This document shows positions 35,737 through 44,252 of a stretch of DNA of 44,252 nt, in pieces. The notes below the pieces were generated by a model. The model was not told the DNA's origin. It made no database searches and was given only the letters and a program-made list of their open reading frames with translations. This stretch comes from Tetmemena sp. SeJ-2015 (Eukaryota > Ciliophora > Spirotrichea > Sporadotrichida > Oxytrichidae), in contig JAJKFJ010022628.1 in assembly GCA_027382625.1 (NCBI GenBank), forward strand, positions 1 to 44,252, written 5' to 3'. Made by a program: the position numbers and the translations under genes. How positions within the stretch are numbered: the stretch's first letter is position 1; the number at the start of each line of letters is the position of its first letter.

Positions 35737-37180
35737 GAGGACTAGAAAAAGGCTGTTTGAATATACTTACTTAGCAAAAAACTAAAGAGTCTGCTTATTG
35801 ACTTAATTTGATTAAAAATTTTAATTCTTTATCATTGTAAGCAAATCTAATTATTTTACTTATCTCAATTAAGTATTAATAATTATTTTAAGCAATAAAA
35901 ATTATTCTTTTTGCTTTAAAATTTTATCAAAATATTCTGTTTAATCACAATATTAATTTTATAAAAAAAATTATTAAAAAAAATATACTTTTGATTCTTA
36001 CTAAATAAAATTAAAGTATAATTAAAATGATTTACAAATTGATATGATATCTGGGGGGATAAAAGTTTTTAAAAAATGAAATGCTTTGATTTAAATCTTA
36101 CAATATTTAATATAATTAAGTTGATTATATATTTTTTAATAAATAGCTTCATATCTCAAAATCCACAATTTTAATGCAAAATGAATTAAAGATGTCCAAT
36201 AATAAAATGTTATTATTTTTGATCGCTCAGCAACGAGAAACCCACTCATCATTAATTAAATTAAAAGCGTAGGATAGAAAAGAGTCTAGCTTTAAAGTAT
36301 AAATAAATAATTATATTTTTCTGTTTAAACACATATAGAATTATATAATCCCTTTTTAGTTTAAGATTAAAGAAATATATTTTAATTTTTTAAACTAAAG
36401 AGAGTATATCATTAATGGTCAATTAAAAGGCCCAAATAATAAATATTTTTTTGGTATGAAGTCCAATAGTTTATTATAAAAAAATATTATCTTTCCATTA
36501 TTTTTAAAGCGTGTCTATTCTTTAAAATTGCACAGTTAAAATTTATAAACAAATGTGATTTACAACTTAACTGAAAAATTAAAATAAATAAAATTGAAAT
36601 AGAAGGAATTAAGGTATTGAAATTTTAAAAATATGGCTTGCTTTTAATTTATAGCTCTTCTATCATATAGGTTAATATTCTCTAATAATTTTTAAAAAAT
36701 TAAAGTGAGAGCTAAAAATAACAATAGTCATAAAATAAATTTATAAATCCTCTCAAATCCTTCATTACATATTTACAAATTAAACATTTTAAAATATATT
36801 TCATCAATTAATAAATAAATTTATATAAAGTGCAATTCTTTTCTTTAATAAAGATTAATAATCAAATCGGAGCTTAAAGTTTGTTTTATCACTTTGAAAT
36901 GAAATTTTCTTTTTGTATATACAAAAAATATTAGATATTTATATTATATAATTATATCCCTTCAATAAAAGTAAAGAATTTAAAAAGTAAAATATTTTTA
37001 TTATTTTTAGTTGTATTTTTTAATTCTTCATAACAATAACTTTCCACCTTTTAGATTATTCTAATTATTATACATTTAATTAGAAAATAATGATCCGCTC
37101 TTAATTTAATTTAAAATTTTATCATTTATATTTAATAAATTATTTCTTAATTTTTTAAAAAAATAATAAAATTTGTGTAG
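35737..37180. other. very AT-rich intergenic DNA
   Basis: Dominated by A/T runs, with occasional short less AT-rich pieces such as 36230-36290. No gene, repeat array or RNA gene was recognised. Confidence 0.55.
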
Positions 37181-37560
37181 ATAAAGAAGGAAAGGAAGGT
37201 GCTTAGAAATAGGTAACCTATACATTTTAACCTCAGCAAATAATTATTAAGCTTTGAGTAGTAGAGCTCTATACTTAGCCTTTCCGAGGGAGCTGAAACC
37301 GAATAGAAAAAGCCTCAGTATCACTAAGAAAATATTCTTGACCAAAATAGAAGTTTAAAAAGCAATATATTTAATTTAATATGCTATAAATTGTTTCTCG
37401 CCAAAGAAGTACAGAGACGATATGATTTTCGATTTCAACCTCTCAATTTAAAATGGCAATCCCAAAGCCATACCTAGTATCAAACAGCAAGAAATATTAT
37501 TTTATCTTCAATAATTTTATTAAGAATAAATGTAATAATAAATGCCATAGTCTTCATATT
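37181..37560 (+). CDS. coding-like island, fragment of an unknown gene
   Basis: Within the AT-rich block, this segment has clearly higher GC and a protein-like frame: VLRNRQPIHFNLSKQLLSF, SLSEGAETEQKKPQYHQ, CYKLFLAKEVQRRYDFRF, then LKWQSQSHTQYQTARN. It has no ATG near its start and no TGA soon after its end, so it would have to be an internal exon or a gene relic. Function unknown. Confidence 0.35.
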
Positions 37561-38537
37561 AAGAAATATTTTCAACTTAAAAATATTAATAAATAATATT
37601 TTATTTTTCCTTGCATTTTTATAACTTTAAAAACGATTACAATAAATTTATTGTATGTGTAAATATTTTTTTAAAAAAATGAGAATTTATGGAAATTTTT
37701 GGAATTTTTTAAAATTTTTAAATTAAAAATTTAATCTTTTAAATTTTTAAAAATTTTTTTATTTTAAAATTAAATTTTAATGAAAGTATTTCGTTTTGCT
37801 TATTTTTTATTAAAAGGAAAAATATTTTTACTACTCCTATAACCTTGAAAGGAATATCAAATTCCCTCTCAGTAAAATGAATATAATTTTACAGAAGAAA
37901 CAAAAAAAATAATATTTAAAAGCAAATTAAATTAGGAAATATCAGACGCTTAAGATAATCTATAAGCAGCTAATTAAATTAAAGATTCGGACTACATAAA
38001 GTAATCTAATTATAGTTTAGATCCATTATATTTTCAAATTGTTTCTAAAATATGAATGAATCAACTCATGCCATTTGATTAAAAGAAATTCATTAGACTC
38101 ATATTTTTACACTTTAATGTAAAAATTGAAAAGCTTTTAAGTCCAAATTTATATTTTTATTGCATTCTTGTTTCCTTCTATTTATATTACAATAAAAAAT
38201 AATCTTTGCTAAAGTATTTGCATTTATTTAACTAAGAGTAAGTTTGAAGCCATCTTTAAATTTTCATTTTAATATTTAATTGGCGATATTTAATTTAGAA
38301 AAACACGAGAGCAAATAAGTCGTGATTAAGTATAAATATAAACCTCTTCCTGATTAGGTTAGGTCGGATAGTTAATAGTTTATTATAGTTTTAGCTTTAA
38401 TCTTTATTTTTTAGTTAATTATAATAATTTAATATAGCAGAAAACCCCATAACCTATATACTTAGTGAATTAATGAATTGATATTAATGATCATTATATA
38501 TGATATACACGCTTTCCCAAAATTACAGAAAAGACTT
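37561..38537. other. very AT-rich intergenic DNA
   Basis: A/T runs, densest at 37660-37790. Nothing recognised. The composition changes sharply near 38540, where the denser right-hand block begins. Confidence 0.55.
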
Positions 38538-38715
38538 AATTAAGACAACGCAGATCTCACCAATCCAAAAAAAGAGGGTCTGAGCCCCACACCTCATCAG
38601 TGACTAACACTAAAATTTTCAATTTAAGTCTTTGCCACTTCATTTTCTTCACTCTATAAGCATCACTAGTTAGTCTTTGATTGATTTAAGAGTAGGATTT
38701 GAAATTCTGAAAAAA

Positions 38716-38945
38716 ATGATCATGAAGTCGGGGATGAGCCTTTTAGACATGGGTGGACCAATTAAGACAAGGCAGGTTTTAGCCACCCTGGGGGGTCGAC
38801 TGGAGTAACCTAAGTTGTGACATTTTGCACTCTTAGGCTATTCAATAGTGCAGTTTAGCTTAGATTTAATCACTAGTTAATATAGATAGGTGGGGGTGAT
38901 TCGGATTTATAATTATTTAAATTTTTTGTATTAAGACACACATGA
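38716..38945 (+). CDS. putative small protein (65 aa) with one 32-nt intron
   Basis: ATG 38716 begins MIMKSGMSLLDMGGPIKTR, continues to LATLGGRLE, and with a GT-AG intron (GTAACC...CTTAG) of 32 nt runs on to TGA 38943-38945. That TGA overlaps the ATG of the next frame (ATGA). The first 30 residues are protein-like; the second exon is less convincing. No family was recognised. Confidence 0.3.
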
Positions 38946-39145
38946 TCATGGACGGACCGCCCAATACCACTTTTTCAATCACCGTTCGTCAATGGCGGCC
39001 CTTAAAAATCTTTCAAGCATACCGTTATGATCCCTGAGACATGGCGGATCTTCTGGAACTAAAATGGCCGCGATTTCAGGTGGTCCTTATGGAAAAGATG
39101 CGAAAAAGGCGGCTTTTTAAGCCTAAGACTTAATAAGACCGGTGA
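38942..39145 (+). CDS. putative small basic protein (67 aa) with an internal TGA
   Basis: ATG 38942 begins MIMDGPPNTTFSITVRQW and continues QAYRYDPWDMADLLELKWPR to a basic end (MRKRRLFKPKT), stop TGA 39143-39145. TGA 39035-39037 would be Trp (DPWDM). GC is well above the surroundings. Both this frame and the preceding one start with ATGATCATG. It could instead be an upstream exon of the SecA-like gene. No family was recognised. Confidence 0.4.
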
Positions 39146-39219
39146 GAATTTAATTAAGACACAGCCACTATTAAAGTAATCAAGAACTATTTACTAGTAA
39201 TAATAATTAAGACAAACCC

Positions 39220-41769
39220 ATGAGCTTAATTCCTCCAGACCAGCTCCCTGATCCTGAGTCTTCGGCCCTCGGGTCTAAATCCTCTGGTAATACTCCCATT
39301 TTCTGTGTTAAGTACTTTTAGACCTCGAGAACTCATTTATGAAGGAAGTAGAGCCTGATTCACTTTCTACAAAAAGCTTGGCTTTTTCAAAAGTCGATGA
39401 CTTAAACACAGATTCTAAAAATGTTAAATCAAGAGGCCGCAAATCCAACTACTTAAATGCTCAAGATCCTGATAAAATTGACAGAGCGAAGAAGATTCTG
39501 AGTGCCTGCAACTATAGACTCGAGGATTTGCTCGTTATTCCTGAATTTCGGGGGTACGATAAATCATCTGACTATCGCCGCTACTTGAGAAAGTTCCTTC
39601 TAAATCATAAAGCGAAAAAGGTTTAAGTCAAGAAATCCACCAATTAAGATCTTACTCTCTCTGATAATGACTCAGTGTAGTCACACTAAGAAGATACTGG
39701 AATGGAGGAGGTAAAAATGTCTAACAGGAAAGAGGATTCAGACCTTCCCAAACCAATGGGTCTTATTCAAATCGATAAAGGCGCGCTTCTTGGCTACGAG
39801 CGCCTGCTCTCATACTTTGAAGGATTCAAGAACGCACCTACACAGAAAAAAGCTATTATCTTACAAGAAATCACTCTCAGGAACACTCAATCTCTCTATT
39901 AGTTCCTAGAGATTTGTAGAAATCAACTAGATTAAAGTCATAACAATGGGCTCTTCTCTCTCCTCATCGAGCTACTAAATAATACTAATTAATTAGAACA
40001 AGACTCAAAGTCAAGAGTACTACTGGCCGCCTTTCCTTTTTATCAGGGTGAAGTCACCGTTATCCCAGAGAAAACTATCTTCGAGGCTTGCATTCTACTC
40101 ACCAAATCGCCGCAAGTACTGCAAGCCGTTGGCTTGGCTAACTACCTCTTCATCAACGAGATCTCAAGCTTCGCGTTACAAGAGGCATTAGTGGCTAAAC
40201 TTGACTTCTCTAACCCAAACATTATCCCTCTACTGACTAATACCTTTGATGCTTTCGATATTGATCCACAAGTCAAGCAACTTATTCCTTACTCTTGGTA
40301 GATCTTCAACACTCCATTCATCAAAGCCCTTAAAAAGAACTCAGGTATGGGGCTAATAAGAGATATTCCTTCACTGTATACCCAATACTTTATGAGAATC
40401 TGTGCTCTAAGCAGAGCCTCATAAGCCTCTGAGCTTCAAGACTTCATTGGCCAGGTGAGAGCTGTCTTTATCTCTAAGCTTGAAGACCTTGACAAGCAAT
40501 CAATGCTCTCTTTCATGAGAGGGCTCTCCGAAAAGCTTGAGGCACGTGATACAAAGTGGGTTGGCAAGATGGAGCTCATCAAAAAGTTCTTTCTCCAATT
40601 GGTTGAGGCCCAAATAGAGAAGGGGGTTATTGTGGACAATTTCATCCTTGAGAAATGCTTGAATGGAGATTTCTCTCAGCTAGACAGGATTCTTCACCTA
40701 CCTAAAGCAATGGATGAGTTCTCTGACGAGAATCTAGCTCAACTCTTCACTCTATTCGAAGAGGAAAACAAGAATCATGCTCAAGTCTCTCAATTCAACC
40801 TCCAGAGTTAAAAGTCAAGGCTCTGGGTCAGTAGTGAGCTCGAAAAGCTGCAGCAACTCCTCGGTTTCAAGCTCTATTGCTCTCAAGTTCTCTGTGTGAA
40901 CTATATCATGAGCTATCTGAAGCAGAATCACTTCATGCACTTCGGAATAGGCAACGGGAAGACTCTCATCTGCATTACGTTAGCTCTTCTTATTGCAAGG
41001 TGCAAGATGTGTCCAGTATTTATCGTGAGTAAGAACGAGCATCTAGTTCAGAGAGACTCCGTTAAGTACGAAAGACTAATCAACGCGATGGATCTCAAGG
41101 CAAATCTCAACAGTTACTCTAAAGATAAGGGCATTTACTTCTTCACGATCCCTCAACTGAGAAAGCTTATGCAAACTGAGAAACTTCTGAAGGTGTGGGC
41201 TAATAGCTTCGTCATCGTGGACGAATATGACTGGATCCTTTTAGACGGGAGCATTGACGCAATCGTGAATACCCTTCAGTTCTTCTCTAAAGCGCTCTCT
41301 GTAATTGGCTTTTCAGGCACAACACCCAGCCTAACGGAGTAGCGTTGCTTGAATATAGCCCTCAACGCTTCTCCCGTTGTGTTCCCTAGTCTTGACAGAC
41401 TCAAGGGCGACAAGAAAATTCAGCACCCTGATGTCCTTATCACAACGAATCAAGCTGATTACCTGAAGCTACTCAAGGATTTAATATAGGAGCAGGTCAA
41501 GTACTCTCCCGTTTTGATTGTGGCACAAGACAACTATCGCTTCATTGATCAAGGCTTGTCTACTTCCCCTCTTGACTATCAAGGCCTGAGTAAGAATGCT
41601 GCCTCCGTCATTGAATCCATCATTGAGGGCAGATATCTTATGCGGAATGCAACGCAGTAATATGGTGTCTACCTTCTAAATGAAGCTCACGGAAGAGGAA
41701 CTGACATCTAAACTAATGACGAGATCAATAGCACGGGAGGCTCATACCCCCCCCCCCCCCCCACCCCCC

Positions 41770-41863
<94 letters not shown>

Positions 41864-42757
41864 AGCACGGGAGGCTCATACCTTATTATCGCTGACATCT
41901 TCTCCAAACGATCTGAAGAGCAAATCATAGGCAGAATTGGAAGGCTCAACACGAGAGGCTAATGGAAGAGAGTCTTGTACAGACAAGGAGCGAAGGATTC
42001 CGTTGAGTAACTGTTGTTCGTGGAGCAAAACTCGTTGGACCTTAACCTTAACACGAAGTATAACAAAGTGTAATCAAAGATTTAAGAGTTATTCGAAGAC
42101 GAAGACATGGAAAGCGAGAGCTCACCCTCTGAAAAGCAGGAAGAGCCTGTTAAAGCTGAGTAGCAAGAGGATTTGCAAGAGCCAACGGAGCTTTTTCCCG
42201 TTGCTGATGAGCAAACAGAGAAGGCTGAACCTGAGACTCCTCCTGTTGAGAAAGAAGTGCCTCTTCCCGTTGAGGAGGAAGTTAAAGAGAAAGTCCCCGT
42301 TGATGAAGAGGAAGAAGAGAAGAGGAACTTGAACGGAAACTAACTCCCTATTTTAGATGCTATAGCTAAGGTTCTCTCTCAAAATCCTGCAATGAAGGGC
42401 CACTCTGAATAGAGCATCAAGCAAACTGCCGTTGCCTAAATGAAGAGAAGCTTCGAGCAACAGTCTTAATCTCCTGAACACTCTAGATCAAAGAGCCGAG
42501 AGTCCTCGAAGTCACGTAAGAGGGGAAGACCCAGAAAGGTTATTGCTGACTGCAAGGCTCTTGAGCAATTCTTTGACCACAAGCCTAAGTGAGTGCAGAG
42601 AGCAAGAGAGAATACCTACGCTGACTCGTACAAAGAGTTCTCTGAGGAAGAAGTAGAGATGGACGAGTACTTGAGAAGAATCACGTTGAAACAGAGAGGC
42701 CAACTAAGAAGCTAACGGGAGAGAGAAAGCAATAGAAACTTGAGAGGGAGAAAATGA
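39220..42757 (+). CDS. SecA-like ATPase with AT-hook-like motifs (about 1,122 aa)
   Basis: A 35-nt intron (39287-39321) joins the start MSLIPPDQLPDPESS to the main frame. Next come an AT-hook-like RGRKSNY and a block DRAKKILSACNYRLEDLLV, then a long helical region. The motor follows: GFKLYCSQVLCVNYI, then Walker A GIGNGKT (40944-40964), the Walker B-like VDEYDWILLDGS (41217), SGTTPSLTE, HGRGTDIQTND (41688) and EEQIIGRIGRLNTRG (near 41915-41959). These match SecA motor motifs (GTGEGKT, DExDSILID, GMTGT, GRGTDI, GRxGRxG). The region between the two motor halves is compact, with no room seen for a full preprotein cross-linking domain. The C-terminus is acidic (Glu/Pro/Val), then RSKSRESSKSRKRGRPRKV with an AT-hook core GRP. 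TGA 42590-42592 is in frame (KPK-TGA-VQRAREN); stop TGA 42755-42757. A 134-nt insertion at 41749-41882 breaks the frame; without it the length is an exact number of codons. Confidence 0.8.
41730..41882. repeat. 117-nt C tract bounded by a 19-nt direct repeat (probable assembly artefact)
   Basis: AGCACGGGAGGCTCATACC occurs at 41730-41748 and 41864-41882. Positions 41747-41863 are all C except A 41763 and T 41770. The segment from one repeat copy to the next is 134 nt (not a multiple of 3), splits the conserved SecA-like motor, and duplicates the codons for STGGSY. Deleting one repeat unit plus the tract restores the frame exactly. Poly-G reads from two-colour sequencing, bridged at assembly, would produce this. 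Confidence 0.9.
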
Positions 42758-42856
42758 GAGAGAAATTAATTTACTTAAAAAGTTAACTAGATAGTTCGAC
42801 ACATTTCTTGGTCGCTCTATGGATTTCTATGGGTGTGGGAGACTCGAGCAATCGAG

Positions 42857-43657
42857 TCAGAAATCTTCGTCTTCGTTTCTTATGTTCATGGAGCTCATAT
42901 GGTTGAGGAGCTACTCGTTTTCACCCCTCACCTTTCTAAGTTACTCCTCAAGTTACTAATGTTACTAGATGGATCTCTTAGCATAGAGAAGAAAGCCTTG
43001 CTTATCTCTCTTCAGAGCTTCCTCCTCTTGCTTAACTGACTCCATTTCGCTGAAGGTTCGTTTTCTCTTCGCTGAATCCTTGATTAGGTTCACGGCTTTT
43101 CCCCGTTCAGCTATAGAAAAATGAGAGCAACGGAAATCTTACTGCTGAATGTGAGGCATTTAGAGAGAGCCTCCACGAATTCGGGCCTCATTTCAACGAC
43201 GAGGTCTCTGTTATGCTCCAGTTTACTCTTTCTCTCAGCCATAACTGAGTCAATCATGCGTTAGAAGCCTTCCTAATCAAGTGAATATAGAAGATTACAA
43301 ATCCACTGTCTGTCCAGATGAACCCAATCTCTCTCGTCAGGAAGAAACTTGAGAAATGAGGGCTTCTTTTTCGCGTAGTCTAGGAAGTCTTGCACTTGTT
43401 AGCCCATCTACCTGAGGCACTGCTGCTATCTTGACAGTGTCACGTCGTAAATACTATAGAGACATGAGCAAAATTCATGAGCAGCTTACATCTTTCTATG
43501 CTCTCAGGACCTGCTTGAGAAAATAGATGTTCGTCGAGTCAGCTTTGGGCAAAAATGCTTGACAGTCTTGCGTTAGGAAGTTGTAGAGCTCTCTTTTGCT
43601 CTTGCATTTGGCTGATAACTCGCTGATGCTGATACTCTGCAGTATTGTAGAGTCCAT
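42857..43657 (-). CDS. unrecognised protein with C-terminal coiled coil
   Basis: From ATG 43657 it reads MDSTILQSISISELSAKCKS and FLTQDCQAFLPKADSTN. A 64-nt intron (GTAAGC...AGATAG) leads to QQCLRQMGQQVQDFLDYAKK and PSFLKFLPDERDWVHLD, VVEMRPEFVEALSKCLTF, then a 32-nt intron (GTAAGATTTCC...CTATAG) to RGKAVNLIKDSAKRKRTF and a coiled coil (KQEEEALKRDKQ, LEEQLRKVRGENEQL), ending NIRNEDEDF before TGA 42857-42859. KRKR is a possible nuclear signal. About 237 residues. The gene converges on the SecA-like gene, with 99 bp between stops, and has similar codon use. No family was recognised. Confidence 0.65.
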
Positions 43658-43852
43658 TTCTATTTTAAAACTGCTTGTGGAAGGTGCCTAAAATAATTTA
43701 GGAAAATTGCCCCTTTTTCCATTTTAGAAGACTTTAAGGGGCTAAAAGGGTTTTCCCTTTTGGTGGGAAAAGGGTTTCTCTATAGAGAATTCCTCTAGAG
43801 CAGAAAGGAATTCCACACATACATCTTGCTTTTGTATAATATTAGTAACTTG
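43658..43852. promoter_or_regulatory. divergent spacer with palindromes and alternative hairpins
   Basis: This 195-bp spacer separates two divergent starts. AAAAGGG (43744-43750), CCCTTTT (43755-43761) and AAAAGGG (43768-43774) allow two mutually exclusive 7-bp stems. A CCCCTTTT run (about 43710-43718) adds a further partner. Perfect palindromes follow: TCTCTATAGAGA (43777-43788), CTCTAGAG (43793-43800) and GGAATTCC (43807-43814). A shared bidirectional promoter with protein-binding sites is the natural guess. Confidence 0.5.
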
Positions 43853-44252
43853 ATGCAAATGATGCAACAGAGCCAACGGGGAAGCAACTAAACTGACGAT
43901 TTCCCCTTCTCAGTCTATAAAGGATTAGTCTGAGGCAGAATCTGATAGCTCTTCAAATTAGGCCAATTATGGTGAGAACTATGTCACTACCAACTTGATC
44001 CACCAGCTTAAAACTCACTGTTTCAGATATCTATATTGAGGATGTCACTGTGAGAGACATATAACGGTTCAATTAGAGAGTCTTGAGTCACTTGAATTGT
44101 CCTCGTGTCTCAAATTTTCTCGTTGATCCCTTAGCTGAGTTTCTCAAATTCAAAGATGATCTCACTGTTGAAACTCTTCTTGATTAAGAGCAAGTTAGAT
44201 CACTTGCTTCACTCATTCTCAAACTTCACGCCTCTTATAAGGAGTCAGAGAA
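43853..44252 (+). CDS. unrecognised protein, 3'-partial, with 16-nt and 55-nt introns
   Basis: From ATG 43853 (MQMMQQSQRGSNQTDDFPFS), a 16-nt GT-AG intron at 43913-43928 keeps phase into SEAESDSSSNQANY. A 55-nt intron at 43972-44026 (donor GTGAGA, acceptor TTTCAG) then joins to IYIEDVTVRDIQRFNQRVL, DPLAEFLKFKDDL and EQVRSLASLILKLHASY at the window edge. The N-terminus is Gln/Ser-rich and acidic, followed by a helical domain. No family was recognised. It runs divergently from the coiled-coil gene. Confidence 0.6.

Larger units (their letters stand above)
38538..39214 (+). promoter_or_regulatory. five dispersed copies of AATTAAGACA or near matches upstream of the SecA-like gene
   Basis: AATTAAGACA occurs at 38538-38547, 38760-38769, 39152-39161 and 39205-39214, and TATTAAGACA at 38929-38938. 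All are in the same orientation within 680 bp. The last copy lies 5 bp before the SecA-like ATG (39220), and the TATTAAGACA copy lies 3 bp before another ATG (38942). A transcription-start or promoter element is one reading; a repeat relic is another. The 38760 copy lies inside a putative frame. Confidence 0.5.

Noticed and set aside
38942..38945. Translational coupling through the ATGA overlap
   Set aside because: In a eukaryote an ATGA overlap of two uncertain frames is better explained by chance.
41747..41863. Telomere or chromosome end at the C tract
   Set aside because: Ciliate telomeres are C/A repeats, the tract is almost pure C, and the gene frame continues on both sides.
41680..41952. 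Poly-proline and poly-glycine proteins across the C tract
   Set aside because: They exist only because of the homopolymer, which looks like an assembly artefact.
41937..42332. Basic Lys/Arg-rich protein of 131 codons
   Set aside because: It is an alternative frame of the SecA-like C-terminus; the acidic frame continues the motor in phase.
1..44252. CRISPR arrays, bacterial operons or insertion sequences
   Set aside because: No regularly spaced repeats, ribosome-binding sites or terminal inverted repeats were seen; gene structure is intron-containing and eukaryotic.

Overview
The window looks like nuclear DNA of a ciliate with an unusual genetic code. In every gene that can be recognised (kinesin, calcineurin, a protein kinase, a SecA-like ATPase), TAA and TAG sit in frame and must be read as Gln. 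TGA ends genes, but it also occurs inside several well supported reading frames where Trp fits. The strongest case is the minus-strand gene at 15027-15365, whose paralog at 14198-14554 shows homology on both sides of the internal TGA. UAR=Gln plus UGA=Trp/stop is the ambiguous code known from karyorelictean ciliates (Loxodes type) and from Condylostoma. Introns vary from about 16 to about 110 nt, which fits a karyorelict better than a heterotrich with uniform 15-16 nt introns. Because almost no codon is an unconditional stop, an open frame is no evidence of a gene here. Calls rest on motifs, paralogy, splice logic and protein-like composition.

Layout. 0-1.3 kb: the end of an unrecognised plus-strand gene. 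2.8-6.3 kb: a minus-strand kinesin with an uncertain 3' part. 7.8-13.2 kb: a plus-strand IQ-motif protein with an LRR-cap-like start and a long Asn/Gln/Ser-rich tail, possibly two genes. 14.2-15.4 kb: two minus-strand paralogs of a small protein, one starting MGxC, the other with ATT in place of ATG. 15.8-17.9 kb: calcineurin A with about nine introns. 17.9-18.6 kb: a small protein with a possible membrane segment. 18.7-31.7 kb: two large minus-strand paralogous genes, each a disordered Ser/Gln/Asn-rich protein carrying the same ordered blocks. 32.2-34.8 kb: a protein kinase. 34.8-38.5 kb: very AT-rich DNA with two small coding candidates. 38.5-44.25 kb: a denser, less AT-rich block with an upstream region carrying a repeated AATTAAGACA motif and two tiny frames, a 1,122-residue SecA-like ATPase with AT-hook-like motifs at both ends, a convergent coiled-coil gene, a palindrome-rich divergent spacer, and the start of a plus-strand gene.

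The least ordinary content is the SecA-like protein, the dual use of TGA, and the two paralogous families. The 117-nt C tract inside the SecA-like gene is flanked by a 19-nt direct repeat and breaks the frame. It looks like an assembly artefact rather than biology. Calcineurin and the IQ protein both suggest Ca2+/calmodulin signalling, and kinesin and the LRR-IQ protein suggest cilia or the cytoskeleton, but these neighbours need not act together.
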